Notes: generated by a model from the sequence alone, not told the origin. A stretch of 8,175 nt of DNA from JBGLNJ01 sp034434835 (GCA_034434835.1 DAOTXX010000138.1:1-8175); one strand, 5' to 3'; positions 1 through 6,939 are shown, counted from the stretch's first letter. Numbers and translations: made by a program.

Positions 1-73
1 AGAGCGCCTTTTCTTCTTTCAACACTTCCAGCACGAGCTGGGCCTTGAGGTTAGCACTGTATTGTTTTCGCAT
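1..73 (-). CDS. IS3-family transposase OrfA, N-terminal fragment
   Basis: The reading frame enters from the left edge on the minus strand and gives MRKQYSANLKAQLVLEVLKE followed by EKAL, the characteristic N-terminus of IS3-family OrfA proteins (helix-turn-helix DNA-binding subunit, the IS3/IS911 OrfA type). Only 24 codons are in the window. The start is placed at the ATG at 73-71 because an AGGAG sits seven bases upstream; the ATG at 79-77 is in frame but only one base from that AGGAG. OrfA normally works with the downstream OrfB catalytic subunit, joined by programmed frameshifting; that part is outside the window. The family call rests on the short N-terminal match and the IS-like end. Confidence 0.75.
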   Translation of the reverse strand, partial: MRKQYSANLKAQLVLEVLKEEKAL

Positions 74-127
74 GGTCATGCTCCTACCTTAAGTCGGCTC
101 CTTTTCTTGTCTAGTTTTACGGGTCCA
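1..127 (-). mobile_element. IS3-family insertion sequence, left end only
   Basis: This is the terminal segment of an insertion sequence transcribed leftwards. Read on the minus strand it opens with TGGACCCGTAAAACTAGAC at 127, then a purine-rich stretch, a ribosome binding site and the start of an orfA-type transposase gene. A TGG start and a short leader before orfA are usual for IS3-family elements. The element interrupts the group II intron reverse transcriptase gene: codons that fit the protein family resume immediately after 127. The target duplication cannot be checked because the other end lies outside the window. The boundary at 127 is inferred from where reverse-transcriptase-like codons begin and from the TGG terminus, and could be off by a few bases. 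Confidence 0.7.
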
Positions 128-1718
128 TTATAGTCTTCCGACTCCAAAAGCGCATTTACCAGGCCGCTCGACGTGGCGACTGGAAGCGTGTCCACAACCT
201 GCAACGGCTGTTGCTGCGCTCCTGGTCAGCCCGCTGTCTGGCGGTCAGGCAGGTCTCGCAAGACAATCGCGGCAAGCGCACGCCCGGCGTGGACGGTGTC
301 GCTTCCCTCACACCGGAAGAACGCCTGACGTATGCTCACCAATTGCGTTACCTCACTCGCTGGACGGTTGACCCGATTCGGCGCACCTACATCCCCAAAC
401 CCAACAACCCAACCGAGAAACGCAGTCTCGGCATTCCGACCTTGCGCGACCGCGCGATGGGAGCACTGGTCAAGCTCGCGCTCGAGCCAGAATGGGAAGC
501 AGTGTTTGAACCCAACTCCTACGGATTCAGACCAGGCCGTTCGACGCATGATGCGATTGAAGCTATCTTCAATTTCATCCGCCTCCAGCCCAAGTACGTG
601 CTGGATGCCGACATCGAGAAATGCTTCGACCGCATCTCGCACGAGGATCTGCTCGCCAAGCTCCATGCGCCTCAACCCGTCATGCGTTTGATTCGTGACT
701 GGCTGAAGGCGGGCATCCTGGAGGACGGCGAACTGCTTTTCCCCGAAGCCGGAACGCCGCAAGGCGGCGTGCTCTCACCTTTGCTCGCCAACATTGCCCT
801 GCACGGCTTCGAGACATTCATCTCGCGCAACGGGCGGAAACATCGCGTCGTGGTCATTCGCTACGCCGATGATTTCGTCATCCTCTGCGATGACCTGGAC
901 ATGCTGCTCGAAGCCAAGACACGCGCAGAAGAATGGCTCGCGCAGATGGGCTTGCGCCTCAAAGCCGAGAAAACCCATATCACGCACACACTCAATAAGT
1001 ACGAAGGGCACGTCGGCTTTGATTTTCTCGGCTTTCACATCCAACAATATCCGGTCGGCAAGTATCGTGACCACAAGCGTCACGCCGGGTACAAAACTCT
1101 CATCACACCCAGCCGGAAAGCCGTGCAGCGTCACCTGCACGAGTTGAAGGCCACCATCCGCCACGGCAAAGCCGTCGCGGCGCGCCCCAAGCCGCGCTCA
1201 TCGCCGAACTCAATCCCAAGATACGCGGCTGGACGCTCTACTACCAGTCAAGTGTGGCGGCGCGACTGTTCAACAAACTGGACAGCCTGCTCCACCACAA
1301 ACTTATGCGCTGGGCGAGCTTCCGTCATCCGCGCAAGACCAACGGCTGGCGCTATCGTCGCTACTGGCGGCGGGTCGGCGCGTACATGACCTTCTCGGAT
1401 GGGACGAGTTCGCTGACGCGGCACGGCGAAATGCCCATCACGCGGCATGTCAAAGTGCGTGGGGACAAGAGTCCGTTCGACGGCGATTGGGCGTATTGGG
1501 GCGCACGGATGGGGCGTGACCCGACCAGGCCGAAACGAGTGCTTTGGTTGTTAAAGCAGCAGCGCGGACGTTGCTCGCATTGTGGATTGCGCTTCACGAC
1601 AGAGGACGTGCTGGAAGTGCATCATCGGGACGGCAACCACGCCAACAATGACCCGACTAACCTCGTCCTGTTGCACGCCCACTGTCACGATGTTGCTCAC
1701 TCGAAACGGTGTCAGTGA
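128..1718 (+). pseudogene. ltrA: Group II intron reverse transcriptase/maturase with HNH domain, truncated and frameshifted
   Basis: The protein would reverse-transcribe the intron RNA, help it splice (maturase) and nick DNA (HNH). Family-like codons start right after the IS end (VFRLQKRIYQAARRG at 133-177) and run through the RT blocks: PNSYGFRPGRS, LDADIEKCFDRI, PQGGVLSPLLAN (757-792) and the catalytic YADD at 862-873. The maturase region follows. Near 1176-1190, in a GC-rich run, the frame must shift from positions 1 mod 3 to 0 mod 3; there the text resumes as AALIAELNPKIRGWTLYYQS and continues to the stop at 1716-1718. The C-terminus is an HNH nuclease with CSHCG, a second-block HH at 1620-1625 and LLHAHCH. 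Without the shift the upstream frame ends at 1389 in unrelated sequence. Two lesions (missing N-terminus, frameshift) justify the pseudogene call; a sequencing error could explain only the second. Confidence 0.85.
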
Positions 1719-1737
1719 CAATGACCTTTCGACCGAA

Positions 1738-1771
1738 GAGCCGTGTGACGCAAAAGTGTCACGCACGGTTC
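1738..1771 (+). ncRNA. Group II intron domain V (catalytic hairpin)
   Basis: GAGCCGTG at 1738-1745 pairs with CACGGTTC at 1764-1771. A two-base bulge (CG, 1762-1763) sits on the 3' strand, then TGACGC pairs with GTGTCA around an AAAA loop at 1752-1755. The AGC near the 5' end and the two-nucleotide bulge are the catalytic landmarks of domain V. The hairpin looks intact, so the RNA core is better preserved here than the protein. Confidence 0.9.
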
Positions 1772-1775
1772 GGGA

Positions 1776-1813
1776 GTGGCAGGGCGGTGGGCGACCGCCG
1801 CCCTGACCATAAC
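1776..1813 (+). ncRNA. Group II intron domain VI with bulged branch-point A and 3' splice site
   Basis: A GC-rich hairpin follows domain V directly. CAGGGC (1780-1785) pairs with GCCCTG (1800-1805), with inner pairs between GGT and ACC. The base of the helix (TGG 1777-1779 with CCA 1807-1809) is separated from the rest by a single unpaired A at 1806. The intron end at 1813 lies seven bases downstream of this A, as in branching group II introns. The exact inner pairing is ambiguous because GGCGGT could also pair with ACCGCC. Confidence 0.75.
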
Positions 1814-1847
1814 TATGCGGCGCACGCATTCCTGTTATCATCGCCGT
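1814..1847 (-). other. Stub of a third attC (R box cut by the intron) and cassette 3' spacer
   Basis: On the minus strand the exported-protein gene ends at 1848. After 29 bases comes GCATA (1818-1814), where the intron begins. GCATA plus the AC expected beyond the intron would be GCATAAC, the same box seen at 3497-3503. The rest of the site should lie upstream of the intron's missing 5' end, outside the window. No other feature was seen in this stretch. Confidence 0.45.
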
Positions 1848-3455
1848 TCAGGGGTAATTCTTCATTGTGCAGGGCAAATAGATACGGAAGCCGTATTCAT
1901 ACGCGCCAATGTCGCAGCGTGGGCCTATCGGACGGGCCAAGCCGCGCTGGTCGGTCGCCGGACAACCGTTTGGTGTGTTATAAGTCACACCGTCAATTGC
2001 GGGGCTGCCGGCGAGTAGTGCCATCGTTTGCGTCCTCCCGCCATTGTCTGCAAGCGCGCCAAGTTGCGGATCGGTGTTGCTCATTGAGCCGTTGGCGGCC
2101 CCCCAACCGCAGGTGGAGCCATCGTCAATGTTGTTGCCACCATTGGTGATCGTGCCGCTGCAATTCCCGCCTGCTGTGCTATTGGCGACGATGGTGTTAC
2201 TGACGGTTAGCGTGCCGTAATTTCTAATGCCGCCGCCGCTGTCGGTCGCGCTGTTGCCGGAAAAGGTGCTGTTGACAACGTTCACTGTGCCGGTACTATT
2301 GTTAACCATACCACCGCCGTAGGTCGCGCTGTTGCCAGCGAAAGTACTGTTGGTGACGGTCAGTGTGCCGCCATAGTTGTTGATGCCGCCGCCGGAGATC
2401 GCGCTGTTGCCGGAGAAGGTGCTGCCGGTGACAGTCAGCGCGCCGTAGTTTCTGATGCCGCCGCCGCTGCCGTTCGTCGTGCCTGCCGTGTTGCTGGAGA
2501 AGGTGCTGTTGGCGACGGTGGCGGTCCCATCGTTCAAGATGCCGCCGCCGCTGCCGCTGGTATCGGTCGCGCGGTTGCCGGACAAAGTGCTGTTAGTGAC
2601 GGTCATCGTGGCGGCGTTACGGATCCCACCACCGCCATTGACGGCGGTGTTGCCGGAAAAAGCGCTATCGCTAACATTCAGCGTGCCGATGAGATTGTAG
2701 ATGCCGCCGCCCTCGGTAGTCGCAGTGTTGTTGGAGAAGGTGCTGTTGGCGATGGTGAGTGTGCTGCCGCCGCTTTGGTTGTAAATGGCGCCACCCACGC
2801 TGCTCGCACTGTTGCCGGAGAAGGTGCTGCCGGTGATGCTCAGCGCGCCGAAGTTGGCGATGCCACCGCCCATGCTCGCATTGTTGGTGGAAAAGGTGCT
2901 GTTGGCGATGGTCGCCGTTCCACTCGAAGTGTTCTGGAGCGCGCCGCCGCTGCTGCCGGGCGCGCTGTTGCTGGAGAAGGTGCAGTTCGTGACGTTCAGC
3001 GTGCCGCCGTTATTAATGCCGCCGCCTGTGGGCGCATTACCGTTCGTTACCGTCAGGTTTTGCAGATTGAGCGTCGCGTAGAGGTTCACCTGGAACACGC
3101 GCGCGGCGTTGTTGCCGCTGATGGTTACGCTCTGCCCTGCGCCATCAATCGTCAGTGTCCCCGCGTTCTGAATGTTCGGCAATTGTGAGCCGAGCGTGAT
3201 CGTCCCGCTGACGCTGAAGGTTATGGTGTCGTCACCGTAGCCCGTCGCTACACAATCGTTGTAATTCGCATTGTTGTTTGCGGCGATAATCGCTTCACGC
3301 AACGTGCACAATCCGTCGCCATTGGTCGTGTTGTCGAGCAGCGTATTGACCGTGAGCGACGCCGCGTGCGCGATCGGCACGGGAGCCAGTCTCATCGGCA
3401 GAACCACACATATCGCCGCACCTAGAATCAATCGGAGTGCTTTTTGCTTGTTCAT
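1848..3455 (-). CDS. Exported CSLREA-type parallel beta-helix protein
   Basis: A 535-residue protein probably secreted or displayed at the cell surface; no enzymatic role can be assigned. It starts with MNKQKALRL, a hydrophobic stretch and a signal-peptidase-like AHA before residue 32. The CSLREA-type motif CTLREAI at residues 50-56 follows, then about ten degenerate repeats of roughly 25-30 residues built on NSTFSGNSA and GGGIxNxGTLTV, which should form a right-handed parallel beta-helix. The C-terminal part has SPAIDG, CPATDQRGLARP and CDIGAYE, typical of the choice-of-anchor Q region, and ends RIYLPCTMKNYP, like the short tails common on Chloroflexota exported proteins. The ATG at 3455 is preferred over one 45 bases upstream because AAGGAGA (3471-3465) sits nine bases before it. 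The gene occupies the cassette position downstream of the split attC; at 1.6 kb it is large for a cassette. Confidence 0.88.
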   Translation of the reverse strand: MNKQKALRLILGAAICVVLPMRLAPVPIAHAASLTVNTLLDNTTNGDGLCTLREAIIAANNNANYNDCVATGYGDDTITFSVSGTITLGSQLPNIQNAGTLTIDGAGQSVTISGNNAARVFQVNLYATLNLQNLTVTNGNAPTGGGINNGGTLNVTNCTFSSNSAPGSSGGALQNTSSGTATIANSTFSTNNASMGGGIANFGALSITGSTFSGNSASSVGGAIYNQSGGSTLTIANSTFSNNTATTEGGGIYNLIGTLNVSDSAFSGNTAVNGGGGIRNAATMTVTNSTLSGNRATDTSGSGGGILNDGTATVANSTFSSNTAGTTNGSGGGIRNYGALTVTGSTFSGNSAISGGGINNYGGTLTVTNSTFAGNSATYGGGMVNNSTGTVNVVNSTFSGNSATDSGGGIRNYGTLTVSNTIVANSTAGGNCSGTITNGGNNIDDGSTCGWGAANGSMSNTDPQLGALADNGGRTQTMALLAGSPAIDGVTYNTPNGCPATDQRGLARPIGPRCDIGAYEYGFRIYLPCTMKNYP

Positions 3456-3496
3456 ATTTTGCCTTCTCCTTCTTCGCCGCTTCAACAGCATTAGCC

Positions 3497-3556
<60 letters not shown>

Positions 3557-3596
3557 CACGAGCTCGTCCAACCACAGTATACTCACAAATAAACCA

Positions 3597-3602
3597 GGAG
3601 GC
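3597..3602 (+). promoter_or_regulatory. Strong ribosome binding site of the recombinase gene
   Basis: AGGAGG four bases before the ATG at 3607. It decides the start against in-frame codons up to 3271. A TATACT at 3578-3583 just upstream could be a weak -10 in the integrated state, but it has no recognisable -35. Confidence 0.8.
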
Positions 3603-3606
3603 AACC

Positions 3607-5760
3607 ATGAATCGAGAGGACAGCATCCAACGCTTTGAGCAATACCTGCAGCGACGCTTTCCCGATCGGCACACCGTCCGCGATTACCTCAGCGACATTC
3701 GCTGCTTTGCCGCCGCCTGTCCTAAAACCTGGCGCGAGGTCACTCTGGCGGATATTGACGCCTTCGTAGATACCCAGCGCGAACAGCACAGCCAGGCCAC
3801 CGTCCGCCGCCGCACCGCCGCCCTCAAAACCTTCTTCGACTTTCTGGCTGAAGATGCGGACGATCTCAGTTGGCGCAATCCGGTGCGCTTCAAACGGCAT
3901 GCCGGCAAGTTGCCCAAACATCTACCGCGCGATTTGAGCAATGACACCGTGGAGCGTTTGTGGCACACCATCGAGTCGCCGCGCGACCGCGCCTGGTTCG
4001 TGCTGATGTGGCGGGCCGGCCTGCGTGTTGGTGAAGTTCAAGACCTCAAGTTGGACAATCTCCTCTCGCCTGCCGATGCCGACCACCCAGCCCGCCTGCG
4101 CGTGTTGGGCAAAGGCCGCAAGGAACGCATCGTCCTGTTGTCAGCCGAAGCCTATGCCGTGCTGCGCGACTGGCTCGACCAGCGTCCGGCCAGTTCCCAA
4201 CCCTATGTGTTTTTGAACGAGCGCGGTGGCCAACTCACAGCCAACGGCATCGAATGGCTCTTGCATCGCTACGGCGACGCGCTCGACCTGCACGTCACGC
4301 CGCATCAACTCCGGCACACCTTCGCCCGCCAAACGCTGGAAGCCGGCCTGCCGCTCAGCAGCCTGGGCAAGCTGATGGGGCACGCTGACCTGGATACCAC
4401 GCTTATCTACACCGCTGGGGCCGATCCCCAACTGAACCAGGCCTATCAAAGCGTGATGACCCGTCTTGCCGCCGAACCGCTGCCGCCTGGCACCCCGCCG
4501 CTGCAAGCAGTCGCCGCGCCAAGCCAGCCGCCCCCTGCACCACCTTTGCCTGACGCCACTGCACACACTACGCCCGGCCTTCTCCCTGATTCATCGCCTC
4601 CCCAGCTCGAGCCGCCGCCCATCGCCGCGCTGCGTCCGCCCCCGCTGCTGCCCGATTGGGACGCCTGGGCTGCCGACTGGCCCGAACCTATCCGCCAGGC
4701 TTGCCTCCAGTACGTCCAACGCCGCGCCGGTCTTCTGCCGCCCCAGCGCCAACGCATCCAGGCCCTCAAGCTGCTCGGCGACCTGCGCCGTTTCTGGGAC
4801 TGGCAATTGACCCAACGCCCCATTTCCCAACTGGCCGAACTGCACCTGGCCGACCTGCACGCCTATCAATCCGCCCGCCTGGCACAAGGTCGCACGCCCG
4901 CCACCGTCAACCGTCACCTCAGCTACGTCATCACCTCGCTCAGAGAACAGGCCGAAGGCGGCATCCCAGTAGACGACAGCATTTTTCGCTTGCGCCACCT
5001 CAAAGCCGCTCCTCCTCTCCCGCGCTGCCTGCCCGAAGCCGACTGCCTACGCCTCGAAGTCTGCGCCCGCCAACGCCTGAGCCAACCCGACCTGGAGACG
5101 CGTCTGGAGACGGCCTGCTTCTTCGTCCTCGCCCACACCGGCCTGCGCGCCAGCGAGTGTGTCCAACTCCAGACGCGCGACCTCGACCTGAGCGGTCAAC
5201 GCCTGACCATCCGCGCCGGCAAAGGCCACAAGGATCGCACCGTCTATCTCTCTGATCTGGCTTGCCAGGCCCTGCGCGCTTATTTGGGCGAGACGCCCCG
5301 CCCCTCTGCCTCAGCCTTGTGGGTACACGCCAATGGCCGCCCACTCAGCTACCGCGATCTGCTCGACAGTGTGGCCGCTTTAGGACAGGCCGCTGGCGTG
5401 GCCAATGTCACCCCCCATCGCTTGCGCCACTCCCTGGCCACCCGCCTGCTCAATGCTGGCATGGACATCACCCGCATCCAAAAGTTGCTCGGCCACACTG
5501 AACTCAAAACCACCATGGCCTACGCCCAGGTGCTGGACCTTACCCTCGAAGCTGATTATCGCCAGGCCATGTCCCAAATCGAGCGCCGCCAGCCGCCGCT
5601 CTCGACAACGCCCGAACTCGTTGCCAACTGGCCTATGTCTGCCGGGACAGAAGCCGCTTCACGCACAAGCGGACATGGGCCAACGGCTCAACTTGTAGGT
5701 GCAGCCAACGCTCAACCCGGTATAACCTCACTCGTTCGAGCTATTGACAACTCAGTATAA
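3607..5760 (+). CDS. Tandem two-domain tyrosine recombinase (XerC/XerD-like fusion)
   Basis: A 717-residue protein with two complete site-specific recombinase units, about twice the usual length. Unit 1 (about 1-290): an N-terminal core-binding region, then R140 in GLRVGE, the GKGRKER hairpin (K169), HQLRH with H233 and R236, GHADLDTTLIYT with H259, and nucleophile Y268. A proline-rich linker follows (about 288-347). Unit 2 (about 350-660): core-binding region, R514 in GLRASE, GKGHKDR (K539), HRLRH (H604, R607), GHTELKTTMAYA with H630, and nucleophile Y639. A 60-residue tail ends at the element terminus. Both active sites look intact. The ATG at 3607 is chosen because AGGAGG lies at 3597-3602; the frame is open further upstream but that part is element end and attC. 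It probably cuts and joins the element's own ends; one unit per arm of a dif-like site is an inference. Confidence 0.9.
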   Translation: MNREDSIQRFEQYLQRRFPDRHTVRDYLSDIRCFAAACPKTWREVTLADIDAFVDTQREQHSQATVRRRTAALKTFFDFLAEDADDLSWRNPVRFKRHAGKLPKHLPRDLSNDTVERLWHTIESPRDRAWFVLMWRAGLRVGEVQDLKLDNLLSPADADHPARLRVLGKGRKERIVLLSAEAYAVLRDWLDQRPASSQPYVFLNERGGQLTANGIEWLLHRYGDALDLHVTPHQLRHTFARQTLEAGLPLSSLGKLMGHADLDTTLIYTAGADPQLNQAYQSVMTRLAAEPLPPGTPPLQAVAAPSQPPPAPPLPDATAHTTPGLLPDSSPPQLEPPPIAALRPPPLLPDWDAWAADWPEPIRQACLQYVQRRAGLLPPQRQRIQALKLLGDLRRFWDWQLTQRPISQLAELHLADLHAYQSARLAQGRTPATVNRHLSYVITSLREQAEGGIPVDDSIFRLRHLKAAPPLPRCLPEADCLRLEVCARQRLSQPDLETRLETACFFVLAHTGLRASECVQLQTRDLDLSGQRLTIRAGKGHKDRTVYLSDLACQALRAYLGETPRPSASALWVHANGRPLSYRDLLDSVAALGQAAGVANVTPHRLRHSLATRLLNAGMDITRIQKLLGHTELKTTMAYAQVLDLTLEADYRQAMSQIERRQPPLSTTPELVANWPMSAGTEAASRTSGHGPTAQLVGAANAQPGITSLVRAIDNSV
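5744..5749 (+). promoter_or_regulatory. Outward-facing -35 element TTGACA at the right end
   Basis: A perfect TTGACA, 11 bases before the right boundary and pointing out of the element, inside the last codons of the recombinase gene. In the present integrated state, sequence 17-18 bases downstream is attC stem, with no TATAAT. Circularisation would place it opposite the TATAAT of the left end. Confidence 0.5.
5750..5760 (-). repeat. Right terminal inverted repeat (Xer-arm-like)
   Basis: ACTCAGTATAA on the plus strand, reading TTATACTGAGT on the minus strand. It contains the last codons and the TAA stop of the recombinase gene. Its inner neighbourhood has CTCGTTCGAG (5731-5740), a small inverted repeat matching in position the palindrome near the left end. 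Confidence 0.8.
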
Positions 5761-5766
5761 GCGGCG
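5761..5766 (+). repeat. 6-bp direct repeat GCGGCG, right copy
   Basis: Abuts the right inverted repeat and is identical to 3540-3545. It would be the pairing partner of CGCCGC (3521-3526) in the restored attC stem. Confidence 0.85.
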
Positions 5767-5789
5767 TCAGGTGCAAGCGCGTGTTAGCC
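5761..5789 (-). other. attC-like recombination site, right half (interrupted)
   Basis: The blocks are GCGGCG, T, CAGGTG (5768-5773), an extra unpaired C (5774), AAGCGC (5775-5780), GT and R box GTTAGCC (5783-5789). CAGGTG and AAGCGC pair with CACCTG and GCGCTT of the left half. The extra base at 5774 is at the same position as in the intact site (6468). On the minus strand this half supplies R'' (GGCTAAC) directly downstream of the PD-(D/E)XK-like gene. Confidence 0.75.
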
Positions 5790-5817
5790 AGCACGTTGTT
5801 TTGAAATGCAACATCTT

Positions 5818-6381
5818 TCACACAAGTCGTTCAACTTCCATCTGACCTTGAAAATTGGGATGAACCCAGTACAAAGAGATGTTGGCTTCCTTGCATAGCT
5901 CTACCAATATGTCCCGTCGTTTTCTGGTATTCCACATCCCACTCAAATAGCCAATACTCTGGGACGTGAACACAAAATCAGCAATGACTTCAACGCGCCC
6001 GTCTTGCAGAATGCTTGAGACTTGTTTCAATGATTCGATGTCTTCCGAAACAATCCCTTCAAAGCGACGCCTATGCTGTTGAGGCGAGTGCCCCCAACGT
6101 TGAAAGGCTTTTATCTGAACGACGAGTGCTGGTTGGATACAACCAAGAACAGTATTGACTGTGCCTATGGCAAGATCGAATTTGCGTTCTCCGCGAGAAA
6201 GCCCACAGAGGCGAGCTTCATTGTAAATCTCCGACAGCGGACATCCATTTTCCAGAAGCCGATAATAGAGATAGGCTGCCACATCTGCTTCCAACAAGGG
6301 AAAGAACTCCCCCCGATTGAAGGTATCACAAAGGTCTTGCAGAGATTTCTGAAGCAAGTTGAAAGCGGTCTTCGTGTCCAA
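5818..6381 (-). CDS. Cassette-encoded PD-(D/E)XK-like protein of unknown function
   Basis: A 187-residue soluble protein with no signal peptide or membrane segment. The order of motifs suggests a restriction-endonuclease-like fold: E31 in LLEADVAAYLYY, E55 in IYNEARL, D69 in RKFDLAIG, and Q89-x-K91 in ALVVQIKAF, followed by RWGHSPQQHRRRFEGI and EDIESL. In this fold D, (D/E/Q) and K form the metal site, so D69, Q89 and K91 are the likely set; a Q in place of the usual E occurs in some members. A role in DNA cleavage or defence is inference from the fold, and the family is not named with confidence. The start is a TTG directly after an in-frame TAA, with a weak GAGAG upstream; no ATG start is available. 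The region is visibly more AT-rich than the neighbouring elements, as expected for a captured cassette. Confidence 0.75.
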   Translation of the reverse strand: MDTKTAFNLLQKSLQDLCDTFNRGEFFPLLEADVAAYLYYRLLENGCPLSEIYNEARLCGLSRGERKFDLAIGTVNTVLGCIQPALVVQIKAFQRWGHSPQQHRRRFEGIVSEDIESLKQVSSILQDGRVEVIADFVFTSQSIGYLSGMWNTRKRRDILVELCKEANISLYWVHPNFQGQMEVERLV

Positions 6382-6413
6382 TAATTATGCTCTCTATCGT
6401 TTGCAGAAGGGCT

Positions 6414-6483
6414 GGCTAACGGTGCGCTTCACCCGCCGCGCGGAGCGGAGCGGAGCGCGGTCGGGTGCAAGCGCGTGTTGGGC
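6414..6483 (-). other. Intact attC-like recombination site
   Basis: In plus-strand order: box GGCTAAC (6414-6420), GGT, GCGCTT, CACCCG, CCGCGC, a 13-base loop (6442-6454, GGAGC repeats), GCGCGG, T, CGGGTG, an extra C (6468), AAGCGC, GT, and box GTTGGGC (6477-6483). All four stem blocks pair perfectly. On the minus strand the R'' box is GCCCAAC, a full match to RYYYAAC, and R' is GTTAGCC. The single extra base in the R''-side arm mimics the extrahelical base that sets polarity in known attC sites. It separates the TPR gene from the PD-(D/E)XK-like gene and serves as the uninterrupted reference for the split site. Confidence 0.8.
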
Positions 6484-6490
6484 GGCTTTC

Positions 6491-6828
6491 TTAAGAATTC
6501 GTATTTGCAATTTCATGCTGTGAAGAAATAACAGCAATGAATTGTGGATTCTCTCTTAATGGCTGGAACAAAGGATCTCTTTGAGCACGATGCAAGCATT
6601 TTGTGTCATGCTGTATAGAGGTTTGGATATATTTCACTGCCTCTTCAGCTCTTCCTACGTGGGCATAGGCTAGTGAGAGACAATAGAAGTCCACAGAGTC
6701 TTCAGGTGGTAGAGATTCGCATTGCTTGAGTTCTTCTTTTGCCGCTCGGATTTTACCTTGTTGTTTCAAAATCACTACTTTTATTGCGTGAGCACAGAGA
6801 TAAGTCGGTCTCTTCTTGAGTGTGTTTT
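6491..6828 (-). pseudogene. TPR-repeat protein, 5' end removed by IS21-family insertion
   Basis: The frame reads, from the IS boundary, KNTLKKRPTYLCAHAIKVV and then ILKQQGKIRAAKEELKQCE, LPPEDSVDFYCLSLAYAHVG and RAEEAVKYIQTSIQH, i.e. about two tetratricopeptide repeats (the hallmark A/G/Y/A pattern is seen in LAYAHVGRAEEAVKYI), then DPLFQPLRENPQF, a common ending of TPR proteins. TPR units mediate protein-protein contacts; no partner is visible. A GTG at 6775 could in principle start a 94-residue product, but repeat-like residues continue upstream until the IS sequence, so the original gene was longer and lost its N-terminus. It is followed eight bases later by the intact attC, marking it as a cassette gene. 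Confidence 0.6.
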
Positions 6829-6842
6829 TGATAAACTAAAAG

Positions 6843-6885
6843 AGGCCCACCCGGCCGAATTGTGATCATCGAAAACAGGCCCACC
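6843..6885 (+). repeat. Subterminal direct repeats of the IS21-family element
   Basis: AGGCCCACC occurs at 6843-6851 and 6877-6885, start-to-start 34 bases apart, each followed by a CGAAT-like segment. Such repeats are typical transposase-binding sites at IS21 ends. Confidence 0.6.
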
Positions 6886-6939
6886 GAATCCTAATTTCCG
6901 CTATCATGGGCGTACACCCACATGAGAGCGGAGGAGGAG

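Larger units (their letters stand above)
128..1813 (+). mobile_element. Group II intron, 3' part (5' side cut off by IS3-family insertion)
   Basis: This is a retroelement remnant. A reverse transcriptase/maturase frame is followed, 19 bases after its stop, by a canonical domain V hairpin and a domain VI hairpin with a bulged adenosine. The intron 3' end is placed at 1813 (ending AAC, so the AY rule holds) because that lies exactly seven bases after the bulged A1806, the spacing typical of group II branch points. RNA domains I to III and the 5' splice site must lie beyond the IS3-family insertion and are not in the window. The intron runs opposite to the cassette genes, as is usual for introns that target integron attC sites, and the base after its end begins TATGC, the remainder of an R box. 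With the IS insertion and a frameshifted protein it is unlikely to be mobile by itself. Confidence 0.8.

Noticed and set aside
2200..3060. Regular repeats that could be mistaken for a CRISPR or a tandem DNA repeat
   Set aside because: The periodicity of roughly 80 bases is degenerate and fully explained by the beta-helix repeats of the minus-strand protein; there are no identical short repeats with unique spacers.
2455..3188. Plus-strand open frames across the repeat region
   Set aside because: They are compositionally biased shadows of the beta-helix repeats, without start signals or recognisable domains.
3607..5760. Integron integrase (IntI) identity for the tyrosine recombinase
   Set aside because: The protein has two recombinase units rather than one and lies inside an attC within its own inverted repeats. 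I saw no IntI-specific extra patch and no attI beside it.
6073..6384. Plus-strand ORF opposite the PD-(D/E)XK-like gene
   Set aside because: No ribosome binding site or recognisable motif; the minus-strand frame has coherent motifs and fits the cassette orientation.
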